From positions 2,666,001 to 2,730,000 of the forward strand of contig NZ_BSVB01000001.1 of NCBI RefSeq assembly GCF_030161895.1: a stretch of 64,000 nt of DNA, read 5' to 3'. The notes under the pieces were generated by a model that had not been told where the DNA came from, made no database searches, and saw nothing but the letters and a program-made list of their open reading frames with translations. Each line of letters opens with the position of its first letter. Within the stretch, counting starts at the first letter, position 1. The stretch is from Pseudolysinimonas kribbensis (GTDB lineage Bacteria; Actinomycetota; Actinomycetes; Actinomycetales; Microbacteriaceae). Below are positions 47,306-56,658 of the stretch, piece after piece. The position numbers and the translations under genes are program-made.

Positions 47306-49039
47306 ATGCTGCGCAAGATCCTCACGCGCTTTCTGCGGCCGTACTGGCTGCTGCTGCTCGGCGTCGTCGTGTTCCAGGTGCTGCAGTCGATCGCATCGCT
47401 GCTCCTGCCGAACATCAACGGCGACATCATCAACAACGGCGTGGCGAAGGGCGACGCCGGCTACATCCTCGGCCGCGGCCTGCTCATGCTGCTCATCACG
47501 CTCGGCCAGGCGGCCTGCTCGATCATGGCGGTGTACTTCGGCGCCCGCACCGCGATGTCGTTCGGCCGCGACCTGCGCGGGGCGATCTTCCACCGCGTCG
47601 GCGAGTTCTCGGAGCGCGAGGTCGCCAAGTTCGGCGCCCCGTCGCTCATCACCCGCACGACCAACGACGTGCAGCAGGTGCAGATGCTCGTGCTGATGAC
47701 GTGCACCCTGCTCGTCTCGGCGCCCATCCTCTCGATCGGCGGGATCATCGCGGCCGTCAACGAGGACGCGACGCTGTCGTGGATCATCGTCGTCGCCGTG
47801 CCCGCGCTGCTCATCGGGGTGGGCCTGATCATCACCCGGATGGTGCCCCAGTTCCGCAAGATGCAGAAGCGCATCGACGCGGTGAACCGGGTGCTGCGCG
47901 AGCAGCTCACCGGCATCCGGGTGGTGCGCGCCTTCGTGCGCGAGCCGGTCGAGGTCGCGCGCTTCGATGACGCGAACGCCGCGGTGACCGAGACGGCGCT
48001 CAAGGCCGGTCGGCTGTTCGCGCTCATGTTCCCGTTCGTGATGCTCGTGCTCAACCTCTCGAGCGTCGCCGTGCTCTGGTTCGGCGCGGTGCGCGTGGAC
48101 GACGGCGACCTCGAGGTGGGATCGCTCACGGCGTTCCTGCTCTACCTCGCGCAGATCCTGATGGCCGTCATGATGGCGACCTTCATGGCCGTGATCCTGC
48201 CGCGCGCCTCCGTCTCGGCCGATCGCATCGGCGAGGTGCTCGAGACCGAGCCGAGCGTGCGTCCGCCGCAGGCGCCGGTCACGACGCTGCGCATGCACGG
48301 CCAGGTCGAGCTGCGCGCCGCCGGCTTCTCCTACCCCGGCGCCGACCAGCCGGTGCTGCACGCGATCTCGTTCACCGCGCGGCCCGGCACCGTCACCGCG
48401 ATCATCGGCTCGACGGGGTCGGGCAAGTCGACCCTCGTCAACCTGCTGCCCCGCCTTTTCGACGCCACGGCGGGAGAGGTGCTCGTCGACGGCGAGGACG
48501 TGCGCGACATCGAGCCGGACCTGCTGTGGAGCCGGATCGGGCTCATCCCGCAGAAGGCCTACCTGTTCTCGGGCACGGTCGCATCGAACCTGCGCTACGG
48601 CAATCCGGATGCCACCGACGACGAGCTCTGGGAGGCGCTCGAGATCGCGCAGGGCGCCGAGTTCGTGCGCGCGATGCCGGAGCAGCTGCAGGCGCCGATC
48701 GCGCAGGGCGGCACCAACGTCTCGGGCGGCCAGCGACAGCGGATCGCGATCGCCCGGGCGCTCGTGAAGCGGCCCGAGATCTACGTCTTCGACGACTCGT
48801 TCTCGGCACTCGACACCGCGACCGATGCCCGGCTGCGTGCCGCGCTCGACCGTGAGGTGGGCGACGCCACCCGGATCGTGGTCGCGCAGCGCGTGTCGAC
48901 GATCCTCGACGCCGACCAGATCGTCGTGCTCGAGCACGGCCGCATCGTCGGCATCGGAACCCACGACGAGCTCCTGCACTCCTCCGAGGAGTACGCGGAG
49001 ATCGTCGCCAGCCAGCTCTCGATCGAGGAGGCCGCGTGA
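47306..49039 (+). CDS. ABC exporter half-transporter with degenerate catalytic Glu
   Basis: 577 residues: six membrane helices (about 15-310), then a nucleotide-binding domain with Walker A IIGSTGSGKST, signature SGGQRQRIAIARAL and Walker B YVFDDSFSALD. The Walker B Glu is replaced by Asp, as in one half of heterodimeric exporters such as TmrAB or BmrCD. It overlaps the partner gene by 4 bp. The two likely form a multidrug exporter. Confidence 0.92.
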   Translation: MLRKILTRFLRPYWLLLLGVVVFQVLQSIASLLLPNINGDIINNGVAKGDAGYILGRGLLMLLITLGQAACSIMAVYFGARTAMSFGRDLRGAIFHRVGEFSEREVAKFGAPSLITRTTNDVQQVQMLVLMTCTLLVSAPILSIGGIIAAVNEDATLSWIIVVAVPALLIGVGLIITRMVPQFRKMQKRIDAVNRVLREQLTGIRVVRAFVREPVEVARFDDANAAVTETALKAGRLFALMFPFVMLVLNLSSVAVLWFGAVRVDDGDLEVGSLTAFLLYLAQILMAVMMATFMAVILPRASVSADRIGEVLETEPSVRPPQAPVTTLRMHGQVELRAAGFSYPGADQPVLHAISFTARPGTVTAIIGSTGSGKSTLVNLLPRLFDATAGEVLVDGEDVRDIEPDLLWSRIGLIPQKAYLFSGTVASNLRYGNPDATDDELWEALEIAQGAEFVRAMPEQLQAPIAQGGTNVSGGQRQRIAIARALVKRPEIYVFDDSFSALDTATDARLRAALDREVGDATRIVVAQRVSTILDADQIVVLEHGRIVGIGTHDELLHSSEEYAEIVASQLSIEEAA

Positions 49040-51141
49040 GCGCGGGGACGGGAGCCGCGGCTCCCCAGCAGAAGAAGACCCAGGGCTTCCAGGCGGCCGG
49101 CGCACGCCGTCCGATCGGCGGCGGCCCCTTCGGCGGCATGGGCAGCGGCGAGAAGGCGCAGAACTTCGGGCCGTCGGTGAAGCGCCTGTTCGGGCGGTTG
49201 AAGTCCGAGCGCGGGTGGCTGACCGGCGTCGTGCTGCTCGGCGTCGTGAGCGTCGTGCTGAGCGTGCTGGGGCCGAAGATCCTCGGCAACGCGACCAACA
49301 TCATCTTCAGCGGCTTCCTGTCGAAGAAGCTGCCGGCGGGCATGACCGTGGATCAGGCGGTCGAAGCGGCGCGGCAGAAGTACGGCGACCAGATCGCCGG
49401 CGTGCTACGGGGCGCGGGCATCCACCCGGGCCACGGGATCGACTTCCCGGCGCTCGAGATGACGCTCGGCATCGTGCTCGTGCTCTACGTCGCCTCGAGC
49501 GTCTTCAGCTGGCTGCAGGGCTACCTGCTGAACGGGGTCACGCAGCGCACCGTGTACCGGCTCCGGCGCGATGTGGAGGCCAAGGTGCACCGCCTGCCCC
49601 TGACCTACTTCGACCGCACGCCGCGCGGCGAGCTGCTCAGCCGCGTCACCAACGACATCGACAACATCTCGCAGTCGCTGCAGCAGACGATCAGCCAGCT
49701 CGTCATCTCGGTGCTGACCGTCATCGGCGTGCTCGTGATGATGTTCACGATCTCGTGGCTGCTCGCGCTCATCGCGCTCATCACGGTCCCGCTCACGATC
49801 GGGATCACGGCCATGATCGGCAAGCGCGCGCAGAAGCAGTTCGTGGCCCAGTGGGCGCACACCGGCGCCCTCAACGCGCAGATCGAGGAGGGCTACACCG
49901 GCCACGCGCTGGTCAAGGTGTTCGGCCGTCACAAGGAGGTCGAGGAGCGCTTCGCGCAGAAGAACCAGGAGCTGTACGGGGCGAGCTTCGGCGGTCAGTT
50001 CGTGAGCGGGCTGATCATGCCGGCCACGATGTTCGTCGGCAACCTGATCTACGTCGCGATCGCGGTCATCGGCGGGCTTCTCGTCGCGAGCGGCTCGATG
50101 AAGATCGGCGACGTGCAGGCCTTCATCCAGTACACCCGGCAGTTCACCCAGCCGCTCGCGCAGCTCGGGTCGATGGCCAACCTGCTGCAGTCCGGGGTCG
50201 CGAGCGCCGAGCGCGTTTTCGAGCTGCTCGACGCCGACGAGGAGGTGCCCGACCCGGAGCCCGCGCAGAGCCCCGCGGGGCGCACCGGCCGGCTCGAGTT
50301 CGACCACGTCGCCTTCCGCTACGAGCCGGAGAAGCCGCTCATCGACGACCTGTCGCTCGTGGCCGAGCCGGGGCACACGATCGCGGTCGTCGGCCCGACC
50401 GGTGCGGGCAAGACGACGCTCGTGAATCTCATCATGCGCTTCTACGAGCTCGACGGCGGCCGGATCACGGTCGACGGGGTCGACACCTCGGCGATGACCC
50501 GGGCCGACCTGCGCGCACGCACCGGCATGGTGCTGCAGGACACCTGGCTCTTCCAGGGCACGATCCGGGAGAACATCGCATACGGCAAGCCCGGTGCCAC
50601 CGACGACGAGATCACCGCCGCGGCCGAGGCCGCCTACGTCGACCGCTTCGTGCACTCGCTGCCCGACGGCTACGACACGGTGCTCGACGACGAGGGCGGC
50701 AACGTCTCGGCGGGCGAGAAGCAGCTCATCACGATCGCGCGCGCGTTCATCGCCAAGCCGAGCGTGCTGATCCTGGATGAGGCGACCAGCTCGGTCGACA
50801 CCCGCACCGAGCTGCTCGTGCAACGGGCGATGAGCGAGCTGCGCAAGGACAGGACCAGCTTCGTGATCGCGCACCGGCTCTCCACGATCCGGGATGCCGA
50901 CCTCATCCTGGTCATGGAGGCGGGCGCCATCGTCGAGCAGGGCACGCACGACGAGCTGCTCGCCGCGGGCGGCGCGTACGCGCGGCTCTACGAGGCGCAG
51001 TTCGCAGCACCGGTGGATGCCGAGGAGCAGGCTCCCGTGCCCGCGCTCGTCGGAGCTCCCGCCGGCCCGCCGACCGCCGGGCAGATCGTGCGCGAGGGGC
51101 TCGAGGAGGCAGCGGAGTCGGGCGACCTCGAGGCGCCGTAG
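49036..51141 (+). CDS. ABC exporter half-transporter, catalytically canonical partner
   Basis: 701 residues. An extended N-terminus of about 45 residues and a long first periplasmic region (FSGFLSKKLPAGMTVDQAVE) precede the membrane domain. The nucleotide-binding domain has Walker A VVGPTGAGKTTL, signature NVSAGEKQLITIARAF and canonical Walker B VLILDEATSSVD. A C-terminal tail of about 50 residues is Ala/Pro-rich. GTG start at 49036. Confidence 0.92.
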   Translation: MSAGTGAAAPQQKKTQGFQAAGARRPIGGGPFGGMGSGEKAQNFGPSVKRLFGRLKSERGWLTGVVLLGVVSVVLSVLGPKILGNATNIIFSGFLSKKLPAGMTVDQAVEAARQKYGDQIAGVLRGAGIHPGHGIDFPALEMTLGIVLVLYVASSVFSWLQGYLLNGVTQRTVYRLRRDVEAKVHRLPLTYFDRTPRGELLSRVTNDIDNISQSLQQTISQLVISVLTVIGVLVMMFTISWLLALIALITVPLTIGITAMIGKRAQKQFVAQWAHTGALNAQIEEGYTGHALVKVFGRHKEVEERFAQKNQELYGASFGGQFVSGLIMPATMFVGNLIYVAIAVIGGLLVASGSMKIGDVQAFIQYTRQFTQPLAQLGSMANLLQSGVASAERVFELLDADEEVPDPEPAQSPAGRTGRLEFDHVAFRYEPEKPLIDDLSLVAEPGHTIAVVGPTGAGKTTLVNLIMRFYELDGGRITVDGVDTSAMTRADLRARTGMVLQDTWLFQGTIRENIAYGKPGATDDEITAAAEAAYVDRFVHSLPDGYDTVLDDEGGNVSAGEKQLITIARAFIAKPSVLILDEATSSVDTRTELLVQRAMSELRKDRTSFVIAHRLSTIRDADLILVMEAGAIVEQGTHDELLAAGGAYARLYEAQFAAPVDAEEQAPVPALVGAPAGPPTAGQIVREGLEEAAESGDLEAP

Positions 51142-51147
51142 ACCCGC

Positions 51148-52506
51148 TCAGGCGGTGCGGCGATCCTCCGCGGACCCGTCGTGCGGCAGCCCGAGGTCGA
51201 GCTCGGGGCGACCGACGCCATCGAGCGCGTCGAGCGCCGCGAGCTCCTGAGTCAGATCCGACGCCGAGATCTGCCGGGTGTCCTCCTCGATCTCGCCGAG
51301 CGGCGGCAGCACCTTCGCCTCGTCGAGCTGGCTCAGCCGGCGCGCGCTCGGCAGCACCTGACGCTCGAGCGAACCGACGAAGCTGTTGTAGTCCTTGACG
51401 CTGCGCTCGATCGAGCGGCCCAGCTTGTCGACGTGCTCGGCCAGCTTGGTGAGGCGGCCGTACAGCTCGCGGCTCACGTCGAACAGCGCCCGCGCCTCCT
51501 GCGTCACGACCTCGTGCCGCCAGCTGACCGCCACGGTCTTCAGCAGCAGGTACAGGTTCACCGGCGAGCCGAGCACGACGTTCTTGGCGAACGCGAACTC
51601 CATGATCGACGGGTCTGCCTCCACCGCGGCGGAGAGCAGCGACTCGCTCGGGATGAAGGCGACGACGAGCTCCGGGCTCGAGTCGAGGCCGTCCCAGTAG
51701 CTGCGGGCGCCGAGCGCCGAGATGTGGTCGCGCACGACCTTGACGTGCTGCTTGAGCAGCGCGTCGCGCCGGGCGAGCTCGCCGGGCTCGGCGGTCGCCG
51801 GGATCGCGGCCGCCTCCAGGTAGGAGGTGAACGGCACCTTCGCGTCGACGGCGATGCTCTTGCCGCCGGGGAGGTGCACGATCATGTCGGGCCGGGCCGT
51901 GCGCTCCTCGACCCGGATGCTGGTCTGCACGTCGAAGTTGACGTTCTCGAGCATGCCGGCGGCCTCCACGACCGCACGCAGCTGCGTCTCGCCCCAGACG
52001 CCGCGGGTCGAGTTGTTCCGCAGCGCGGCGTTCAGCGACTCGGCGGTCGAACGCAGCCGCTCCTCCGACGCCTGCGCGGCGCGCAGCTGCTCGCTCAGCT
52101 CCGTGTGCTGCTGCGTGCGCTGGGTCTCGAGCTCGGCGACCTTCGACTGCATCGAGGTCAGCGACTCCTTCACCGGGGCGAGGGCCTGCAGCACCCGGCT
52201 CTCCTCGCGTTCGGCGGCCGCACGCCGCTCGGCCTCCTCGCGCGTGCGCTCGACCAGCTCGCGGTACTGGCTCTGCGCGTCGGCGAGCCGCTCCCGCAGC
52301 TCGTCGAGCCCGGCGGTGGCGGCCGCAAGGCGGGTGCCGAGCTCCTGCCGGGCCTCGGCGAGGGCGACCTGGTGCCGCGCCTCGAGCACGGCGGGGTCCG
52401 CTCCGGATGCCGTGGCCTCCCGCCGGGAGCGCATCACGAGCGCGCCGATCACGCCGCCGAGCGCGATGCCGACCACGAGACCGATGAGAAGCCAGACCAC
52501 GTCCAT
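51148..52506 (-). CDS. rmuC: DNA recombination protein RmuC
   Basis: 452 residues. An N-terminal membrane anchor (VVWLLIGLVVGIALGGVIGALV) and a long coiled coil (about 45-165) lead into the RmuC nuclease-like domain (RGVWGETQLRAVVEAAGML, IVHLPGGKSIAVDAKVPF, ELVVAFIPSESLLSAAV). It limits inversion of short repeats. It is convergent with the ABC operon and has an Asp-rich C-terminus. Confidence 0.92.
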   Translation of the reverse strand: MDVVWLLIGLVVGIALGGVIGALVMRSRREATASGADPAVLEARHQVALAEARQELGTRLAAATAGLDELRERLADAQSQYRELVERTREEAERRAAAEREESRVLQALAPVKESLTSMQSKVAELETQRTQQHTELSEQLRAAQASEERLRSTAESLNAALRNNSTRGVWGETQLRAVVEAAGMLENVNFDVQTSIRVEERTARPDMIVHLPGGKSIAVDAKVPFTSYLEAAAIPATAEPGELARRDALLKQHVKVVRDHISALGARSYWDGLDSSPELVVAFIPSESLLSAAVEADPSIMEFAFAKNVVLGSPVNLYLLLKTVAVSWRHEVVTQEARALFDVSRELYGRLTKLAEHVDKLGRSIERSVKDYNSFVGSLERQVLPSARRLSQLDEAKVLPPLGEIEEDTRQISASDLTQELAALDALDGVGRPELDLGLPHDGSAEDRRTA

Positions 52507-52553
52507 GCCGTCAGTGTCGCAAGGGCCGCGGACATCGCCGGGTTGCCGCTCCG

Positions 52554-53693
52554 TCAGTCGGCGTCGAAGCGCCGGCCACCGCGCCGGGCGAGCGCGCGCA
52601 CCACCGGCCGTTCGAGCATCCGGTCGACACGGGCGTCGGCGCTGCACAGGTCGAGGAAGAGCCGCCGTCCCGCACGCGTGTGCGCGAGACTCCAGTGGTA
52701 GGCGCGCGGCATCCGCTCCCAGATCCGAAGGGCCGTCGCGCCCGCCCGCTGCTGAGGCGCGAGTTCGGCATCCACCGCGCGCGCGTACGCGTCGAGATCG
52801 CCCCCGGTCGTGGTGAAGGAGCCCGCCGCCTGCCCGGCCATCCGCCCCGATCGGAGCGCGAACGAGATGCCCTCCCGCGTCCACGGGTCGAGCATGCCGG
52901 CGGCGTCGCCCGCGACGAGCACGCGTCCGCGGCGCAGCGGCGACGAGCTGGTGCGCCAGCGGGTGAGGTGCCCGGAGTCGTGGATGCGCTCCGCGCCCGC
53001 CAGCCCGAGCTGCCCGACCCAGCGATCGAGGTAGGCCCGGGTGCGGTCCGGCACGCCCGTGCGCTGGATGACGCCGACCGTGAGCGTGTCGCGCTTCGGG
53101 AACAGCCACGCGTAGCTGCCCGCATCCGGCCCCCAGTCGAAGAGCGCGCGGCCGGCCCAGTCGTGGTCGGGGGCCGCGAGCTCCAGCTCGAGACCCAGGT
53201 CGGTGCCGCCGTAGCGCACGCCGACGTGGCTCGCCGTGCGGCCACCCGTGCCGTCGGCGCCGATGACCGTCGCGGCGAGGAGCTCGTCGCCGTCGGTGCG
53301 CAGGTGCACGCCGTCGGCGTCCTCCCCGATCGCGCGCACGGCGACGCCGTCGCGGAACTCGGCGCCCGCCTCCACCGCCGCATCCACGAGGGCCTGGTCG
53401 AAGTCGGCGCGGCGCACCATGCCGAGGAACGGCTCGTCGCGCTCGATCCAGTGCCGATCGCGGTCGTCGTGCCCGATGCCGAGCCGCGTCGTCGCGTCCT
53501 CCAACGTCGACTCGATGCCCGCCGGCAGCTCGCGCCGCGACCACCCGGTGATGCCGCCGCCGCAGGTCTTGTACCGCGGGAACCGGGCGCGATCGATCAG
53601 GAGCACGCGGGCGCCGGCCTGGGCGGCGAATCGGGCCGCCGCCGAACCGGCCGGCCCGGCGCCGACGACCACGACATCCCAGCGCCCGGTCAC
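52554..53693 (-). CDS. Geranylgeranyl reductase-family FAD oxidoreductase
   Basis: 379 residues. FAD motifs: VVVVGAGPAGSAAARFAAQAG (about 7-27, in one GxGxxG fold), RYKTCGGGITGWS (substrate-side CxGG block) and RVLVAGDAAGMLDPWTREGI. The family reduces polyprenyl chains of menaquinone or lipids, or acts in related epoxidations. The GTG at 53693 lies 7 nt behind the -10 box TACCCT (53706-53701, minus strand). Confidence 0.87.
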   Translation of the reverse strand: MTGRWDVVVVGAGPAGSAAARFAAQAGARVLLIDRARFPRYKTCGGGITGWSRRELPAGIESTLEDATTRLGIGHDDRDRHWIERDEPFLGMVRRADFDQALVDAAVEAGAEFRDGVAVRAIGEDADGVHLRTDGDELLAATVIGADGTGGRTASHVGVRYGGTDLGLELELAAPDHDWAGRALFDWGPDAGSYAWLFPKRDTLTVGVIQRTGVPDRTRAYLDRWVGQLGLAGAERIHDSGHLTRWRTSSSPLRRGRVLVAGDAAGMLDPWTREGISFALRSGRMAGQAAGSFTTTGGDLDAYARAVDAELAPQQRAGATALRIWERMPRAYHWSLAHTRAGRRLFLDLCSADARVDRMLERPVVRALARRGGRRFDAD

Positions 53694-53714
53694 CCGGTCA
53701 AGGGTAGGCGGTGC

Positions 53715-54332
53715 TCAGCCCGCGAGCGCGACCGGATGCTGCAGGAGCGAGAGGCGCACGCTGGCGAGCTCCGACAGCTCGACGAGGTCGATCGCGCCGT
53801 AGCGGTCGGCCGCGTGGATCATGATCGCGGCGCACGCCTCGGAGTCGGCGACGGCGTCGTGGTGGGCGAAGTCCTCGAAGCCCGCGGCCATCGCGACCGA
53901 CGGCAGGCGGTAGGAGTCGAGGTGGTAGGTCTTGCGGGCCAGCTGCAGGCTGCACATGTAGCGGTACTGCGGCACCGTGATGCCGGTCGCGAGGCACGCG
54001 GCCTTGATGACGCCCATGTCGAACCCGGCGTTGTGGGCGACGAGGATGTCGCCGTCGCAGTACTCGACCAGGTCGGCGAGCTGCTCGACCCAGCCCGGAG
54101 CGTCGGCGACCATCTCAGGCGTGATGCCGTGGATGCGGATGTTCCAGTCGACGAAGTGGTCGTGCCCGAGCGGCGGCCGGATGTACCACCCGATGCGATC
54201 GACGACCTGCCCGTCGCGCACCTTCACGAGTCCGACGGAGCAGGCGCTCGCCGCGGAGCCGTTGGCCGTCTCGAAGTCGATCGCGGTGAAGTCGAGGGGC
54301 ACGTCTCCGACTCTGGCACCGGGCTCCGACAT
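53715..54332 (-). CDS. DEDDh 3'-5' exonuclease, DNA polymerase III epsilon-like
   Basis: 205 residues. Exo I is FTAIDFETANGSAAS, Exo II VAHNAGFDMGVIKA, Exo III HHDAVADSEACAAIM, giving the four acidic residues and the His. No BRCT domain is attached. A stand-alone proofreading or repair exonuclease is likely; it is not necessarily the replicative DnaQ. Confidence 0.88.
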   Translation of the reverse strand: MSEPGARVGDVPLDFTAIDFETANGSAASACSVGLVKVRDGQVVDRIGWYIRPPLGHDHFVDWNIRIHGITPEMVADAPGWVEQLADLVEYCDGDILVAHNAGFDMGVIKAACLATGITVPQYRYMCSLQLARKTYHLDSYRLPSVAMAAGFEDFAHHDAVADSEACAAIMIHAADRYGAIDLVELSELASVRLSLLQHPVALAG

Positions 54333-54355
54333 CCCTCGGTCGGACGCGCCGAATG

Positions 54356-54393
54356 CCGAGGACCCGCGCCCCGGAGGGGACGCGGGTCCTCGG
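54356..54393 (-). terminator. Hairpin terminator of the small gene at 54412
   Basis: Perfect 13-bp stem CCGAGGACCCGCG (54356-54368) and CGCGGGTCCTCGG (54381-54393) with a 12-nt loop, 19 bp after the stop of the 54412-54668 gene and before the exonuclease gene on the same strand. Confidence 0.75.
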
Positions 54394-54411
54394 TGGTGAT
54401 GCCTCGCCCGC

Positions 54412-54668
54412 TCATCGCGAGAAGGTGTACGGCAGCAGCGTCTGCTGCGCCTCCTGCGCGAGGCGGTTGCGCTCCTGCAGCGCGAGGGCGCGCTCCAGGC
54501 GGTTGGCCCGGCGCTCGGCCTCCGGTCGCGGACCGGATCGCCGCCCCCAGCGGATCAGCGCGAGACCCAGATGCAGGGCGGCGCGATCGAGGGGGTGAGC
54601 GGACGCAGGTCCGCGTGCGTATCGGGCGGGTGGCCGTGGCGGCGCGGGGCCGTCAGGGTGCTGTTCAT
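54412..54668 (-). CDS. Small basic helical protein, unknown (frameshifted here)
   Basis: About 85 residues. It starts MNSTLTAPRRHGHPP and, after one base is restored at the G run 54591-54595, continues PLTPLDRAALHLGLALIRWG and a charged helix ending AQEAQQTLLPYTFSR. The restored frame, a defined terminator and start point to a real gene although I cannot name a family. It follows a long leader that also contains the 25-residue ORF at 54907. Confidence 0.6.
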
Positions 54669-54906
54669 GCTGGTGTCCTCACCGTGGATGCTGCGCGCGC
54701 CCGGTCGGACGCGTCGCCGAGGCGTCGCGTCCGCGCGGGACGCGACGTCGATGCCGCCGCGCGGGGCGGCGGGGTGCCGATCACCGCGCAGGGCGGGATC
54801 GTGGACAGCGGTGGCGGTCGCCGGATGCCGCCGCGATCGGGCGGGGCCGGGGACCTGGGCTTCGTGAGCGTCGCCACCGTCGTCGACGGCGGCGCAGAAG
54901 ACGCTG
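54669..54906 (-). other. Long GC-rich leader between two small minus-strand ORFs
   Basis: 238 bp without a supportable gene. Very GC-rich, with several short self-complementary stretches. On the minus strand it would be transcribed between the 25-residue ORF and the 85-residue gene, and could hold an attenuator or an unrecognised regulatory RNA. No known riboswitch motif was seen. Confidence 0.35.
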
Positions 54907-54984
54907 CTAGCCGTTCCGGACGGAGAGGACGCCGACGAAGCCGGCGGTGCGGAATGCGATTCCGCGGCTCATTGCGAATGCCAC
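54907..54984 (-). CDS. Possible 25-residue small protein or leader peptide
   Basis: GTG start at 54984 behind a near-perfect ribosome site AAAGGAG (7-nt spacing). The peptide has 25 residues beginning MAFAMSRGIAFR and ending GVLSVRNG, mildly basic and hydrophobic. A good promoter (55026-55055) is placed about 40 nt upstream. It could be a leader peptide for the 54412-54668 gene or an independent small protein. No homologue is known to me. Confidence 0.45.
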   Translation of the reverse strand: MAFAMSRGIAFRTAGFVGVLSVRNG

Positions 54985-55025
54985 GTGCCGACTCCTTTCT
55001 GTGTGTCTCGGCGGGGTGCTCAACG

Positions 55026-55055
55026 AACGTAGTGAACACCGTCCACTTCGGGCAA
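55026..55055 (-). promoter_or_regulatory. Minus-strand promoter of the small-ORF transcript
   Basis: On the minus strand TTGCCC (55055-55050), an 18-nt spacer and TACGTT (55031-55026) give a fair sigma-70-type promoter whose start site would lie about 30 nt before the AAAGGAG ribosome site of the 25-residue ORF. Confidence 0.5.
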
Positions 55056-55148
55056 GCCGACCGGGCGTGTCGCGCGTCGTCGTGATGCGTTCGTGACATC
55101 CGGAGCGTGCGGGGCGGCGCTCGGCGCTCGCCGATAGGCTCGACGCCC

Positions 55149-56224
55149 GTGGCTCTCACCATCGGCATCGTCGGACTCCCGAACGTCGGCAAGTCGACCC
55201 TCTTCAACGCGCTGACGAAGAACACGGTCCTCGCCGCCAACTATCCGTTCGCGACGATCGATCCGAACGTGGGCGTCGTCGACCTGCCCGATGCACGGCT
55301 GCAGGTGCTGAGCGACCTCTTCCACAGCGAGCGCATCGTGCCCGCCGCGGTGAGCTTCGTCGACATCGCCGGCATCGTGAAGGGGGCGAGCGAGGGCGAG
55401 GGCCTCGGCAACCAGTTCCTCGCCAACATCCGCGAGGCCGACGCGATCGCGCAGGTCGTGCGGGGTTCGCCGACGCCGACGTCGTCCACGTCGCGGGCGC
55501 CGTCGACCCGCAGGCCGACCTCGAGGTCATCACCGCGGAGCTCGCTCTCGCCGACCTGCAGACCCTCGAGAAGGCGATCACCCGCCTCGAGAAGGAGGTG
55601 CGGGGCAAGAAGGCCGACCCGGCGGTGCTGGATGCCGCCCTCGCCGCGCAGGAATCGTTGAACCGCGGCGTCCCGCTCTCCCGGGCGACCGGCGTCGAGC
55701 TGCCGCTGCTGCGCGAGCTGGGGCTGATGACCGCGAAGCCGATCATCTACGTCTTCAACGTCGACGAGGGCGTGCTGATGGATGCCGCCCGCAAGGCCGA
55801 GCTGGCCGCGCTCGTCGCGCCGGCTCAGGCCGTGTTCCTCGACGCGAAGATCGAGTCGGAGCTCATCGACCTCGACCCGGCCGACGCGGCCGAGCTGCTG
55901 GCATCCACCGGCCAGGAGGAGTCGGGCCTGGATCAGCTGGCCCGCATCGGCTTCGACACGCTCGGCCTGCAGACCTTCCTGACGGCGGGCCCGAAGGAGT
56001 CGCGCGCCTGGACGATCGGCAAGGGCTGGAAGGCGCCGCAGGCCGCGGGCGTGATCCACACCGACTTCGAGAAGGGCTTCATCAAGGCGGAGATCGTGTC
56101 GTTCGCCGACCTCGTCGCCACCGGCTCGATCGCCGAGGCGCGGGCCCACGGCAAGGCCCGCATCGAGGGCAAGGACTACGTGATGCAGGACGGCGACGTC
56201 GTGGAATTCCGCTTCAACAACTGA
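55149..56224 (+). CDS. ychF: Redox-regulated ATPase YchF (Obg-family; frameshifted here)
   Basis: About 358 residues. G1 motif [19 protein letters not shown]; the G4 position reads FNVDEG, the YchF variant that favours ATP over GTP; the C-terminal TGS domain reads [14 protein letters not shown] and [15 protein letters not shown]. The frame is lost at GGGG 55462-55465; one G restores [15 protein letters not shown]. The GTG at 55149 lies 8 nt after TAGGCT (55135-55140). Confidence 0.94.
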
Positions 56225-56280
56225 CCGGGGCACGCCCGGACCCGTCGCGCACCCGCCGCGATCGACGTAGCGTGGACGGC

Positions 56281-56535
56281 ATGGACGACCACGAGCATCC
56301 GGTGTCCGACGGCAGCGCAAATCGGTCGCGGTGGTCCGCGTCGTCGGCCGGCTGGGGATCGGGCCTCGCGATCGGCATCGTGATTGGGGTGGCCATCGGC
56401 GTGGCGATGGGCAACGTGGGGGTGGGCATCGCCATCGGTGTCGCGATCGGATGCGCCCTGGCGGGCGGCCTCGGAACGGCCACCGCGCGCCGGAACGGGC
56501 GAAGCGCCGACCCGAACTCTCGACAGCGTCGGTAG
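56281..56535 (+). CDS. Small glycine-rich membrane protein, unknown
   Basis: 84 residues. A polar N-terminus is followed by a hydrophobic Gly/Ile/Val run with GxxxG-like spacing ([32 protein letters not shown]), likely two membrane helices, and a basic tail. The ATG at 56281 lies 7 nt behind TAGCGT (56268-56273), which supports a real leaderless gene. Confidence 0.6.
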   Translation: MDDHEHPVSDGSANRSRWSASSAGWGSGLAIGIVIGVAIGVAMGNVGVGIAIGVAIGCALAGGLGTATARRNGRSADPNSRQRR

Positions 56536-56658
56536 CGGCCCGCGCGGTCGCTTCGAATCGCGGCAGGTTCGTCGTCCTTCACGTCCGATTCGTGCCGGGC
56601 CGTTCGTTGCATACCTGAGGCGTCCAACGGATGGTCGCCCATGGCAGGAGTGCGACGA

